Positions 1-9,172 of a stretch of 64,000 nucleotides of DNA are shown here, piece after piece. Position numbers and translations under genes: made by a program. Position 1 is the stretch's first letter. Each line of letters starts with the position of its first letter. Under the pieces are notes generated by a model, which was given only the letters and a program-made list of their open reading frames with translations, made no database searches and was not told the origin of the DNA. This DNA comes from Thermoguttaceae bacterium (GTDB lineage Bacteria; Planctomycetota; Planctomycetia; Pirellulales; Thermoguttaceae), in NCBI GenBank assembly GCA_017937485.1, contig JAGBDN010000054.1:1-64000 (forward strand), written 5' to 3'.

Positions 1-18
1 AAGTAAAGCGGCAAGAAA

Positions 19-46
19 TAAAAAAAGGAACGCCGAAACGTTCCTT
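19..46 (-). terminator. Intrinsic terminator after tRNA-Lys pair
   Basis: An 8-bp perfect stem (25-32 with 39-46, 6-nt loop) is followed on the minus strand by a run of T residues (19-26). It lies just beyond the 3' end of the downstream tRNA-Lys copy and fits as the end of that transcript. Confidence 0.75.
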
Positions 47-54
47 AATTGAAA

Positions 55-127
<73 letters not shown>

Positions 128-196
128 ACGCGACAAAAGCCGCAAAGGAGAAACAAAACGTCGAAGCGCAACGAAACCGCAACGCAAAACGTTTAA

Positions 197-269
<73 letters not shown>

Positions 270-311
270 AGTTCAAAAGAAACAAACGTCGTTCGTTCAA
301 TGAACACGTTT

Positions 312-339
312 ATTATAGCCGACATTCCCGTTTTGTCTA
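312..339 (-). promoter_or_regulatory. sigma70-like promoter of the tRNA-Lys pair
   Basis: On the minus strand TAGACA (334-339) and TATAAT (312-317) are separated by 16 bp, about 40 bp upstream of the first tRNA-Lys. The rest of 340-558 shows no gene. Confidence 0.7.
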
Positions 340-558
340 GCGACTTTTTTAAAATTTTTCGAACTTTTTCTTTCGCTCGAACCGTCGACGGCGGCGCGCG
401 GAAGAATCGACAAACGCGGTTTGCGCCGCGTCGAAAAAAGCGGAGGCGGCGACGCTCGAAAGTCGACGCGACGAACGGTTTGACAAAAAAACGGGAAAAC
501 GTCGTCGCGACGCTTTCCCGAAAAGCAAAAGCCAAAAGCCGCAGGCGCCGCGTCGGCG

Positions 559-1500
559 TTAGTTGACCGGCGTTTGCGGTTGGTCGTAATCGAACTCGCG
601 CCAAATCATCGGACGACGGTGGCGCGACTCGATGCGAAGAACGACTTCGCCGTTGACGAAAATTCGCACCGTTCCGCTCGATTGGCTGACCGCGATCGCG
701 ACGGCGTTCGTCTTGCGGCTGACCGCGGCGGCGGCCCAGTGTCGCGAGCCGAGCCCTTTCGACAGCGTGATCATCGCCGTCGACGCGTCCAAAAGTCGGC
801 AGGACGCCGCGACGACGCCGTCCAGCGCGACGACGAACGCGCCGTCAAGCTGCGCGATTTCCTTGATTCCTTCGCGAACTCGCGGGTCGAAAAGGTTGCG
901 CTCCTTGCACTTATAACCGCGCACCGGGTCGAAGCCCGCCGGTTTGCTCTCCGCCAAGACGTTCTTCGTGTCGCCGACGACGAAAAGCGTCCCGACCGCT
1001 TTGCCTTCGCGACCGTCGCGACCGATTTCGAGCGCCAAGTCGACGACCGTTTTGAGCGTTTTAAGCGGCACTTTCGTTTCGATTTTGCGCAACTCTTTGC
1101 CGGACAACTTTTCCAAGTGTTCGCCGAGGTTCAAAACGCTGATCGAGTCGAAACTGTCGTCGTCGAAACCGTTGTAAAGGGCGACGACGCGCGAGCCGTG
1201 CGGGAAGAGGTCGTCCGCGACCGCTTCGAGAATCGCCTGCGTCATTCGCTCGTAAACCGGCGCGTCGTCCGGAAGATTGAGAACGACCGTTTTAACGCCC
1301 GCCTCTTCCGCGCCTTCGAGAATTTCGCGGTTGGTCGCCGCCGCGACGAAGTAGGAGTCGCCGAAAAACTTTTTCAAGCGGCGCCAGTCGATCGACGCGT
1401 CGAAAAGGAGCAGAATTCCCGCCGCTTCCATCGCTTCGCTGATCGAGATCGCGTTGGCGAGGAATTTTTGCAGGTAATCGGTGAATTTAAGTTGGGGCAT
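559..1500 (-). CDS. Diadenylate cyclase (DisA-N/DAC) domain protein
   Basis: A 313-residue protein. The C-terminal third (about 205-300) is a DAC domain, the fold that joins two ATP into cyclic di-AMP: a DGA motif sits at 219-221 and the second signature at 252-255 reads SRHW, where the usual motif is RHR. The first 200 residues are soluble and unassigned; no DisA helix-hairpin-helix DNA-binding part and no membrane helices are seen, so this is neither classical DisA nor CdaA. The ORF extends upstream to 1599, but the ATG at 1500 has a GAGGA ribosome binding site and begins the first protein-like sequence, so it is preferred. Whether the RHW variant still cyclises ATP is unknown. Confidence 0.8.
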   Translation of the reverse strand: MPQLKFTDYLQKFLANAISISEAMEAAGILLLFDASIDWRRLKKFFGDSYFVAAATNREILEGAEEAGVKTVVLNLPDDAPVYERMTQAILEAVADDLFPHGSRVVALYNGFDDDSFDSISVLNLGEHLEKLSGKELRKIETKVPLKTLKTVVDLALEIGRDGREGKAVGTLFVVGDTKNVLAESKPAGFDPVRGYKCKERNLFDPRVREGIKEIAQLDGAFVVALDGVVAASCRLLDASTAMITLSKGLGSRHWAAAAVSRKTNAVAIAVSQSSGTVRIFVNGEVVLRIESRHRRPMIWREFDYDQPQTPVN

Positions 1501-2189
1501 CGGGGGTTCCTCGTCGACGGCGTTCGACGGTTTCGCGGCGGCGTCGACGACGGGAGCGGCGGCGAGCGGAACGAAACAAGGGAAAACGCAAATGGACACG
1601 GTAAAAGTTCGGCGCGCCTTACTTTTGGACGCGGTTTCTACGGGACATAGTTGTTATCGACGCATTCCCTTCGACGGTCGAAGGTATTTTCGCAAAAACG
1701 CGGAAAAACGCGCGTTTTTTCTTAATTTTTTTCTTCTCGACGCGCTTTCGACAACGAACGTCGACGCCGCGTCGAAAAGGAGGAAGCGGAAACGCGTTTG
1801 AACGTCTATAACGATTGTACGCGTTTTGTCGCCGGCGTCTCGGCGTCGAGTGAAAAATAAAGCGATTTTAAGGAAAATAACGATTGCCTAGGTCGGCGCA
1901 ACGGGGACAAGGGGAGTTTTTAAGGAGCGGCAATAGAAAAATAGGGAACGCGAGCCAAACGCGTAAATCGCTTTTTAAAAGAAGAAAGAAGTCGGCGAAT
2001 AATATTGCGATAAGCGGCGCTAATGGTTAGGCTTGGCTAATATAATTTTTAAGAAAATTTGAAAAGTCCTCTTGCCAAAAGTCGGAAAACGGGCATAATA
2101 AACGCGAAAGTTGAAAATTACAAATCTTAATTGAAAAAACTGTTAGTATTAAGAAAACTAATAGCGTTATAAGCAATTTGGAGAGAAAA
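1501..2189. other. Divergent intergenic region, no gene seen
   Basis: About 690 bp between the DAC-domain gene (leftward) and gdhA (rightward). The part from about 1800 is AT-rich compared with the genes and must hold the gdhA promoter, but no pair of -35/-10 boxes with good spacing could be chosen with confidence. Confidence 0.5.
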
Positions 2190-3440
2190 ATGTCCGAAGA
2201 ACGCAATCCGTTTGTCATCGCTCAAAACCGCGTTAAGAAAGCCGCCGCCGCGCTCGGGCTCGACGCCGCGACGACCGAACTCCTTTGCTCGCCGCAACGC
2301 GAAGTCGCCGTCGCGCTTCCGGTCAAAATGGACGACGGAACGACGAAAGTCTTCCAAGGCTTCCGCGTTCAATACAACACCGCTCGCGGCCCGGCCAAAG
2401 GCGGCATCCGTTGGTTCCCGACCGAAACGATCGACACCGTTCGCGCGCTCGCTTGCTGGATGACGTGGAAAGCGGCGGTCGTCGACATTCCGCTCGGCGG
2501 CGGTAAAGGCGGCGTCATTTGCGACCCGAAATCGCTCTCCGAAACGGAAAAAGAACGCTTGGCTCGCGCTTACATTCGCGCCGTCGGCCCGGTTCTCGGC
2601 ATCACCAAAGACGTTCCGGCGCCGGACGTTTACACGAACGGCCAAATTATGGCGTGGATGATGGACGAATTCGAAAAGATGACGATGGAATGCCATCCGG
2701 GCGTCATCACCGGCAAACCGATCGCGATCGGCGGTTCGCAAGGGCGCGGCGACGCGACGGCTCGCGGCGGTATCTACGCGACCCGCGAATGCGCGAAGGC
2801 TTACGGGATCGACCTTAAAGGCCAAACCTGCGCCGTCCAAGGCTTTGGCAACGCCGGTCAATTCGCCGCGACCTTGGCCGAAGAAATCCTCGGTATGAAG
2901 GTCGTCGCCGTCTCCGACTCGCGCGGCGGCGTCTACAATCCGGAAGGGATGAGCGCGAAAGAACTCGTCGAATACAAGAAGGCGAACGGCAGCCTCGCGG
3001 GCTTCCCGGGCGCGAAAGAAATCACGAACGAAGAGCTGATCGCGACGAAAGTTTGCGTCCTCTTCCCGGCGGCGCTCGAAAACACGATCACCGAAGCGAA
3101 CGCGAGCAAAGTCGACGCGCAAATCGTTTGCGAACTCGCGAACGGCCCGACGACGCCGGAAGCGGACGTTATCCTCGACGCGAAAGGGATTCACGTCATT
3201 CCGGACTACCTCGCGAACGCCGGCGGCGTTACCGTTTCGTATTTCGAACAATGCCAAAACGCGCAAAACTACTATTGGGAACTCGAAGACGTTCAAAAAC
3301 GTCTCGACCAAAAGATGACGAACGCGTTCAAAGCCGTTTACGAAATGAGCGAAGAAAAGAAAACGTCGCTCCGCGAAGCCGCGTACTTGGTCGCGATCAA
3401 GCGCGTCGCCGACGCGATGAAACTCCGCGGTTGGTGCTAG
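2190..3440 (+). CDS. gdhA: Glutamate dehydrogenase (GLFV family)
   Basis: A 416-residue Glu/Leu/Phe/Val dehydrogenase that interconverts glutamate with 2-oxoglutarate and ammonium in the cytoplasm. Residues 25-150 form the substrate domain, with the KGGIRW segment and the catalytic lysine in PLGGGKGG (K106). The Rossmann domain carries GFGNAG at 218-223. The length matches the ~415-residue hexameric bacterial type rather than the ~450-residue E. coli type. The ATG at 2190 follows GGAGAG; an in-frame TTG 12 bp upstream is ignored. The gene stands alone. NAD or NADP specificity cannot be read off safely. Confidence 0.95.
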   Translation: MSEERNPFVIAQNRVKKAAAALGLDAATTELLCSPQREVAVALPVKMDDGTTKVFQGFRVQYNTARGPAKGGIRWFPTETIDTVRALACWMTWKAAVVDIPLGGGKGGVICDPKSLSETEKERLARAYIRAVGPVLGITKDVPAPDVYTNGQIMAWMMDEFEKMTMECHPGVITGKPIAIGGSQGRGDATARGGIYATRECAKAYGIDLKGQTCAVQGFGNAGQFAATLAEEILGMKVVAVSDSRGGVYNPEGMSAKELVEYKKANGSLAGFPGAKEITNEELIATKVCVLFPAALENTITEANASKVDAQIVCELANGPTTPEADVILDAKGIHVIPDYLANAGGVTVSYFEQCQNAQNYYWELEDVQKRLDQKMTNAFKAVYEMSEEKKTSLREAAYLVAIKRVADAMKLRGWC

Positions 3441-3602
3441 TTTTCAACCGCCGCGGTTGGCGTTAGTTCGCAGTTGGCGCTAGTTTCGCCCGCCGGTTGG
3501 CGTAGCCGCCGCGACGAAACTCCGCGGTTGGCGTTAGTTCGCGCTCGCCGGTTGGCGTAGCCGCCGCGAAACTTTGCGGTTGCGCTAACGCTAAGGCGTT
3601 GA
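3441..3602. repeat. Short degenerate repeats after gdhA
   Basis: The motif CGGTTGGCGTTAG, and shorter forms such as GGTTGGCGTAGCC, recur about seven times. They alternate with GCCGCGACGAAACT-like pieces and end in GCTAACGCTAA. No reading frame here looks like a protein. The GCTAAC/GTTAGC core also appears in the large array at 56820-57580. Confidence 0.6.
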
Positions 3603-3902
3603 AACGCTAAAATGAAACGGTCGCGTCGACTTTGACGGTCGGCGCGGCGCGTTCGAACGAAATTTTGCGAAAGTTTCCGCCGTTGAATTGTCGACGCTTT
3701 CCCCAAGTCGGCGCTTTGACGGCGGACGCGGAACCGGCGTTTTGCGACGTCGGTTTTTTGCGTTTCTTGACCGGGAGCGGCGAACGGCGAAAAATCGGAA
3801 TCGGCGCGCGACGGAAAGACTCCGATATTGCGCAAACCGCTTATTTTAACGTCGGCGGCGAGCGGAAACGGACGCGCTTCTCGAAAACGCCGCGTTTGAC
3901 GC

Positions 3903-4030
3903 GAGAAATCGAGAAATCGAGAAATCGAGAAGTCGAGAAGTCGAGAAGTCGAGAAGTCGAGAAGTCGAGAAGTCGAGAAGTCGAGAAGTCGAGAAGTCGA
4001 GAAGTCGAGAAGTCGAGAAGTCGAGAAGTC
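3903..4030. repeat. 8-bp tandem repeat, 16 units
   Basis: Three units of GAGAAATC are followed by thirteen perfect units of GAGAAGTC with no interruption. Because 8 is not a multiple of 3, the open frame across it cycles every 24 bp and encodes an artificial Glu/Lys/Ser/Arg repeat; it is not treated as a gene. Replication slippage should make the unit number variable between strains. Confidence 0.95.
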
Positions 4031-4142
4031 GAGAAAGTTTGTTTCGTCTAATTTTGGCGCGGCGAGGCGAAGGTGGAATAGGTTGACGTTGGCCTTGCCT
4101 AGTTTGCGTAAAACGCCGAGATTAACGCGTCGTCGGGGGGCG

Positions 4143-4170
4143 TTGCGGTCGAGCGCGTCGGCGGTATAAT
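4143..4170 (+). promoter_or_regulatory. Probable promoter of the SDR gene
   Basis: TTGCGG (4143-4148) and a perfect TATAAT (4165-4170), 16 bp apart, lie 125 bp upstream of the SDR start codon. Confidence 0.5.
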
Positions 4171-4293
4171 GAAGAGACGAGCGTTCGGCGAAGCGTTGCG
4201 GGACGCTCGCGGCGAAAATAACGAAAAAAAAGGAAGCGGAACGGCGGCGCGTCGCGTTTTGGCGGTCGACGCGGCGAACGGAGGAGCGTTGAA

Positions 4294-5097
4294 ATGGGAT
4301 ATTGGAGCGGAAAAACGGTCTTGGTAACCGGCGGATCGAACGGTTTGGGGCGGGTGATCGCCGAAACGTTCGGCGCGGCGGGGGCGCAAGTCGCGATCGT
4401 CGGGCTCGAAGCGGGCGACGTCGAAGCGACGGCGGAAGCGATGCGCGACGGCGGCGTCGACGTGTTGCCGTTGGTCGCCGACGTAACGAAACCGGAGGAC
4501 GCGACGCGAATCGTCGAGGAGACGGTCGCGAAGTTCGGCAAGCTCGACGCGCTGGTCAACGCCGCCGGGCGAACGCATCGCGGTCGGATTCTCGAAACGC
4601 CGCTCGACGAGTTCGACTCCCTTTGGAAGCTGAACGTTTTGGGGACGATCGCCTGTTCGCAAGCCGCGGCGCCGCAACTCATTAAGGCGAAGGGGCATAT
4701 CGTCAATATCGGGTCGCTGGCGGCGAAGAGCGCGGCGCGTTGGGTCGGGGCGTATCCGACGACGAAGCACGCGGTCGCGGCGTTTTCGCAACAGTTGCGA
4801 CTCGAAACGGCGCCGGACGGTCTGCACGTCTTGCTGGTCTGTCCGGGCCCGGTGAAGCGGGACAATCCGCGTCTTTACCCGTTGAAGCGCGCCGAAGGGA
4901 TTCCGGAGTCGGCGCTGATGCCCGGCGGCGGCGTTAAAGTCGGCAAAATCGACCCCCGCGACTTGGCGAACAAGATTTTGAAGGCCTGCGAAAAACGCCG
5001 CCCGGAGATCGTAACGCCCTGGAAAGCGCGCTTGCTCTTCTCGATCGCGCAAATGTTCCCAAGACTCGGCGACTGGATCGTCTTGAAGTCGACTTGA
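4294..5097 (+). CDS. Short-chain dehydrogenase/reductase
   Basis: A 267-residue classical SDR oxidoreductase. The cofactor motif TGGSNGLG is at 12-19, NAAG at 89-92, and the catalytic set Ser141, Tyr154, Lys158 is complete. The C-terminal 30 residues (WKARLLFSIAQMFPRLGDWI) form a hydrophobic, amphipathic tail like that of membrane-associated DHRS7-type SDRs, so it may sit on the inner membrane. The substrate is unknown. The start has GGAGGAG just upstream. It stands alone and is closed by a strong terminator. Confidence 0.88.
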   Translation: MGYWSGKTVLVTGGSNGLGRVIAETFGAAGAQVAIVGLEAGDVEATAEAMRDGGVDVLPLVADVTKPEDATRIVEETVAKFGKLDALVNAAGRTHRGRILETPLDEFDSLWKLNVLGTIACSQAAAPQLIKAKGHIVNIGSLAAKSAARWVGAYPTTKHAVAAFSQQLRLETAPDGLHVLLVCPGPVKRDNPRLYPLKRAEGIPESALMPGGGVKVGKIDPRDLANKILKACEKRRPEIVTPWKARLLFSIAQMFPRLGDWIVLKST

Positions 5098-5234
5098 CGC
5101 CGGGCGAAAACGCCGTCGAACGAACGCGCCGTCGAGCGAGAAAGGCGGAAGCGGAGCGGAAAAACGTTCGCGACGCTTTTTCGGCGGCGAGAAATCGCAT
5201 CAGAAGCGGCAAAATAGGAAAAGCGGGTAAAATA

Positions 5235-5279
5235 AAAGGCGGCGCCGACGTTGTGAAAACGGTTGGCGTCGCCTTTTTT
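5235..5279 (+). terminator. Intrinsic terminator after the SDR gene
   Basis: A 15-bp GC-rich stem (5235-5249 with 5262-5276, G-U pairs allowed) runs into TTTTTT. It may also serve the convergent RNase D-like gene. Confidence 0.8.
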
Positions 5280-5364
5280 GCGGTTCTTTGCGCTTAAAGC
5301 CGGGTAAACGCGGCGGAGTTTAACGCTTGTTTGGAATTAAGCGCGGCGGTTGCGTTCGCCGGTT

Positions 5365-6558
5365 TTAACGGCGCGACGCTTGGCGGTCGATCAGTTGGAG
5401 CGGCAAACTTTCGAGGTCGTTCGAGAAACGCATCGCGAACCGACCGTCGAGGCAGTCGCCGATGAAGTCGTCGAGGAACTTCGCGCGCCAACCGGTCAGG
5501 AGACGCGGCGTTTCGCTCGCCGGGAGCGTTCCTTCGCGGGCGGCGATCGCTTGGCGGACGTCGGTCGTCGTCGAGACGAGGCGCGGCGAAATCCCGCGTC
5601 GCGTCGAATATTGGTTGACGAGAATCCCGAGAAGTTGCGTCGCCAGCGCGTATTGCGGATAGGACGGGCGCGCCGAAAGTTTCGGCTTTTCTTCCGCCGG
5701 GAGCGACAAGGCGTCGTCGATGGCGGCGCTCAACTCTTGCACCAGCGTCGAATCGGGGGAACCGTTGACGCCGCGAATCGCCGCGATGCGCGCCGGGTCG
5801 CCGGTCTTGCGCTTGGCCAGCTCGACGATTAAGTCGTCGCGGAAAATGCGGGCCGGCGGAATGTTGCGGTTCAGCGCCTTGCGACGTCGCCAACGCCAAA
5901 GTTCGCGAACGATCGCCATTTCGTCGCCGGTGAACGGCTTCGAGCCGAGCAGCTTTTGCCAATGTTCGTCGGTGAACGACGCTTCCAGCGAGCGGCAAAA
6001 GTCGCGCGTTTCCTCCAAAAACCAAGCGGTGCGGCCCGTTTCTTCGAGCTTTTGCGTCAAAAAGTCGGCGATTTGCTTCAAATGGCAAACGTCGTGCAAC
6101 GCGTAGTCGAGCTGACCGCTCGTGAGGGGGCGCCGCGACCAGTCGGTGCGCGTCTCGTTCTTCGCGAGCGAAACGCCTATCGTCGCTTGAACCAACGACT
6201 TATAATTCAGCGGATAATCGAACCCGACGAACGCCGCCGCGAGCTGAACGTCGAAAAGGCGCGACGGAAGCCGCCCGAGCGCGCGATAACAGAATTCGAG
6301 TTCGCTCCGGCAAGAGTGGGCGATGGAGATCGCGCCGTCTTGGCAAAGGCGTTCCCAAAACGGGCGCAAGTCCGGAATTTTCAACGGGTCGAGGAGCGCG
6401 TCGCCAAATTCGGTCGCGACCTGAACGAGGCAAAGTTCCGCTTGATAACGGCCTTCGGAGATGAACTCGGTGTCGTAGGCGATCCAAGTCGCGCTTTCGA
6501 TTTCTTCGAGGTAACGTTCGAGGCCCGCTTGCGACGCGATGAATTGATAGGACGGCAT
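5365..6558 (-). CDS. rnd: Ribonuclease D-like 3'-5' exonuclease
   Basis: A 397-residue DEDD-family exonuclease with a following HRDC domain (about 205-285), the architecture of RNase D, which trims tRNA precursors and other RNAs. The first motif is intact (DTEF, Asp29 and Glu31), as is the last (YALHDVCHL). In the second motif HSCRSELEF a glutamate replaces the usual metal-binding aspartate, a conservative change. The frame is open to 6744, but that extra part is Arg-rich and non-protein-like; the ATG at 6558 begins the conserved sequence although no clear ribosome binding site is present. The C-terminal 110 residues beyond HRDC are unassigned. Confidence 0.85.
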   Translation of the reverse strand: MPSYQFIASQAGLERYLEEIESATWIAYDTEFISEGRYQAELCLVQVATEFGDALLDPLKIPDLRPFWERLCQDGAISIAHSCRSELEFCYRALGRLPSRLFDVQLAAAFVGFDYPLNYKSLVQATIGVSLAKNETRTDWSRRPLTSGQLDYALHDVCHLKQIADFLTQKLEETGRTAWFLEETRDFCRSLEASFTDEHWQKLLGSKPFTGDEMAIVRELWRWRRRKALNRNIPPARIFRDDLIVELAKRKTGDPARIAAIRGVNGSPDSTLVQELSAAIDDALSLPAEEKPKLSARPSYPQYALATQLLGILVNQYSTRRGISPRLVSTTTDVRQAIAAREGTLPASETPRLLTGWRAKFLDDFIGDCLDGRFAMRFSNDLESLPLQLIDRQASRR

Positions 6559-7064
6559 AACGTTGCGAAATTTCTGAACTTGCGGCGAACGGCGAAGCGT
6601 TTCGAAGGCGCCGACGTCGAGCGAAATTCGACGAAACGACGCGCTTGCGAACGGTCGCAAGGAAAGCGGTAAACGTCGAAAAACGAAGGAGTTGCGCGAA
6701 ACGAAACGAGGGCGCGTCGCCGAAACGGCTCGGGAAACGATCAAGACGGCGGAGGGACGAACGGGGGCGCCGCTTCGACGCGGACGCCAACGTCCCGACT
6801 TTGCTATTTTACCCGATTTCCGGCGGCGTAAAAGGGGGGCCGGGCGCGTTTTTCGAACGTCGGCGAACGAAAAAACGGCGGCGTTCGGTCGGCGGGGCGC
6901 GAGTTTGGCCCGACGTTTGGCGCTCGGGCGTCGGGGGGCGCGTCGACCGGCGTTTGGAAGGGAAGCGGCGTTTTAGCGACGTCGGCGGAGGCGTTGCGTC
7001 GCGACCGGGCGAGGGCGCGGCGATTTTCTCCGCTTTTTTCTCTTCTTCTTCTTCTTCTTTTCGC
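6559..7064. other. Intergenic region, no gene seen
   Basis: About 500 bp between the RNase D-like gene (leftward) and the accessory row (rightward). It is Arg/Ala-coding noise in all frames. Near its end lies a pyrimidine-rich CTT run (7030-7060), just before the promoter at 7065. Confidence 0.5.
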
Positions 7065-7093
7065 TTGCTTTCGGCTGCGCTCGGCGGTATACT
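7065..7093 (+). promoter_or_regulatory. Promoter of the first accessory gene
   Basis: TTGCTT (7065-7070) and TATACT (7088-7093) with 17-bp spacing, 70 bp before the start codon at 7164. Confidence 0.6.
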
Positions 7094-7163
7094 AACGTTT
7101 AAAGCGTTTCGCGGCGCGGCGTCGGGAACGCTTGTTCAACGCTCGACTTAAGGAGAAAACGCA

Positions 7164-7925
7164 ATGTCGGACGACGCAAAAAAAGAAGCGGCGCGACTCA
7201 AAAGCGCCTTGACGCGCCGGGTCAAAAAGTTGATTGCGCAAACGCTTGAACCGCAAGGTTTTAAAAAGGAACCGAAACCGCCGATGTGGATTTGCGAAGG
7301 GGAAACGTTGGCGCGTTATTGCGTTTTCCGGTCGAGGGGCTGGGCGTTCGACGTTTTATGTTATTTCAGTTTTCGATTCCGTTTCGACGCCCTCCGCAAT
7401 CCGCCGTCGGAAATTGGCGACCGCGCCCAATGGGAAGAAGTTCTGGTTTCATTAAACGACGAAATTTGCGGCGAGATAAGAAAAAGTTGGCCGCTTCCCC
7501 AAACGGAAGAAGAACTCGAAACAATCGTAACCGAAGTGGAAACGTACTTTAACGACGTCGTTTTGCCCTATTGCGAACGTTGGCGGGATTCAAGCGTCGT
7601 CGTCCGAGAATACGACGCCGGAAATATAACGCGAAAAAAGGCGTTCGGCGCCAGCGAAGAATGGCAATTTTTGCGGCTCGGTTTGTCGCGCCTTGAAGCC
7701 GAACGATACGCGGAAGCGGCGGCCTGTTTCGAGGAAGCGGCAAACTCCGCCGAAGATAGTGTTGCGTCGCATACGGCTTGGGTTGCGGCAAGAATGGCGC
7801 GCGTTAGGAAAATAGCGGCGCAAGAATTGGCGGAAGAGGAAAGATTTCAAGCGTTTTGGTCGTCGTTTATCGCCGTCGCGCGTTACGCCGCCGAGGAAGC
7901 GCGACGGCGCCAAAAATCGTCCTAA
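7164..7925 (+). CDS. DUF4304-like protein (immunity-type), short paralogue
   Basis: A 253-residue soluble protein. Residues 12-130 resemble DUF4304-type proteins: an amphipathic helix RVKKLIAQTL followed by a GFKKE motif, a family often found among polymorphic-toxin immunity proteins and of unknown activity. Residues 165-215 (YAEAAACFEEAA) look like a TPR pair. The gene is a clear paralogue of the C-terminal half of the 11404-12999 product: RVxKLIAQTLxPxGFK and REYDAG are shared. Strong ribosome binding site AAGGAGA and its own promoter. The role is inferred from family and context only. Confidence 0.65.
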   Translation: MSDDAKKEAARLKSALTRRVKKLIAQTLEPQGFKKEPKPPMWICEGETLARYCVFRSRGWAFDVLCYFSFRFRFDALRNPPSEIGDRAQWEEVLVSLNDEICGEIRKSWPLPQTEEELETIVTEVETYFNDVVLPYCERWRDSSVVVREYDAGNITRKKAFGASEEWQFLRLGLSRLEAERYAEAAACFEEAANSAEDSVASHTAWVAARMARVRKIAAQELAEEERFQAFWSSFIAVARYAAEEARRRQKSS

Positions 7926-8197
7926 TAATAGCGATTAAGGCGAGGACGCGAAGCCCGAAACGCCGTCCGTTTGATTTTAGTCGTTTTTGAGCGTTATTCT
8001 ATCTTGGCGCGGGGCGGTCGAGCGCGTCGACGAACGGTTTTGATTTTGCGCGTTATCGAGCGTTTTTCAAAGCGGGATGGCGGCATGGGTTGTAAGTCGC
8101 CGCTGTTAAAGCGTTTAAGAGCGAAGGTCGCGTCGGGGAATCGGAGCGGCGCGTCGCGGAAAAAGTCGACGTTTTTTTGAAAATCCGCGCTTTTTTC

Positions 8198-8226
8198 TTG
8201 AAAACCGTTTGCGAAAGCGTTATATT
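8198..8226 (+). promoter_or_regulatory. Promoter of the 2H-phosphoesterase gene
   Basis: TTGAAA (8198-8203) and TATATT (8221-8226) separated by exactly 17 bp, about 95 bp before the ATG at 8322. Apart from this the gap 7926-8321 shows nothing. Confidence 0.65.
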
Positions 8227-8321
8227 AAAGAGCGTCGCCGAGTCTTGCGATATTGGAGGCGACGCGCGGAGGGCTCGAACTTCCGCGGCTAATCAAACGG
8301 CTTGTTAAGGGAGGCGTTTCA

Positions 8322-8999
8322 ATGATCAATACGCTGAAAGATTACGTTAGCGACAGCTTGCCGCAAACCGGCGGCTTTACGACCAACGCCAACCTCGTCA
8401 AAAAAGTCGACGAAAGCGGCAAGCTCCTGCCGTTTTTCGGGAATACCGTCGTTTTCCTGTTAGACGACGAAGCCAAGCGTTCCCTTAAAGCGGTTCAGGA
8501 CAAACTTTACGCCGCCGCGCCCGAAGCGCTCGCGGAGCCGTTGCCGGAAGAGTCGTTCCACTTGACCGCGCACGACTTGGCGAACGCTCCGGAAAACACG
8601 CCGGAACTGCAGGCGAAAATGGCGGAGGCGGCGGAAAAAACGCTCCCGCTCGTCCGCGACGTCCTCCCGAAAAAGCCGATCCAAATGAAGGCGACTTGGG
8701 CGTTTAACATGGTTGGCGTCAGTATCGTCGTCGGTTGGGAACCGGCGGACGACGAAAGTTGCGCGGCGCTCGACAAGCTCTATACGACGCTGGAACAGGT
8801 CGTTCCGCTTGGTTACGCGCTGTGCCCGCACATCACGCTGGCTTACTTCCGGCCCGGCGTTTACGAACAGGAGGCGGTCGACCGTCTCCGCGCCGCGTTA
8901 CGTCCTGTCGACTTGACGCTGGAACTGAAACCGGAAAACCTTGTTTTGCAAAACTTCGAGAGCATGAGCGACTATAAAACGGTCGACGGTTGGGCGTAA
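8322..8999 (+). CDS. 2H phosphoesterase superfamily protein
   Basis: A 225-residue protein with two H-x-T motifs, HLT at 80-82 and HIT at 170-172, spaced as in the 2H superfamily (LigT/ThpR, 2'-5' RNA ligases and cyclic phosphodiesterases). These enzymes act on 2',3'-cyclic phosphates or 2'-5' linkages in RNA or nucleotides, and both catalytic His-Thr pairs are present, so activity is likely. The ATG at 8322 follows GGGAGG; an upstream in-frame start is dismissed. It sits among immunity-like genes, so it may serve a conflict role rather than tRNA repair, but that is inference. Confidence 0.75.
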   Translation: MINTLKDYVSDSLPQTGGFTTNANLVKKVDESGKLLPFFGNTVVFLLDDEAKRSLKAVQDKLYAAAPEALAEPLPEESFHLTAHDLANAPENTPELQAKMAEAAEKTLPLVRDVLPKKPIQMKATWAFNMVGVSIVVGWEPADDESCAALDKLYTTLEQVVPLGYALCPHITLAYFRPGVYEQEAVDRLRAALRPVDLTLELKPENLVLQNFESMSDYKTVDGWA

Positions 9000-9078
9000 A
9001 GCGCGACCGGTTTTGACGCCGCGTCGCTCAAGACCGGCGTCGAAATCGCCGATATAACCGATCAGCTCGACGTTTTTG

Positions 9079-9135
9079 TTTTGCGACGCGTCTTCGCTTT
9101 TGCGAAGCGTCTTCACTTTTGCGACGCGTCTTCGT
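9079..9135. repeat. 19-bp tandem repeat, 3 units
   Basis: Three units of the form TTTTGCGACGCGTCTTCGC lie directly before the SUKH gene. Units 1 and 3 are nearly identical; unit 2 has two changes. Confidence 0.7.
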
Positions 9136-9172
9136 TTGCCGAGCGACGCGTCCTAACCCTAGGAAACTCGCT

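Noticed and set aside
2027..2218. 63-codon hydrophobic minus-strand frame upstream of gdhA
   Set aside because: It begins inside gdhA and owes its hydrophobic residues to an AT-rich gap; no ribosome binding site.
3632..4051. Open frame of 139 codons over the 8-bp microsatellite
   Set aside because: The sequence is an Arg/Lys-rich translation of noise followed by the microsatellite; no start signal, no protein-like pattern.
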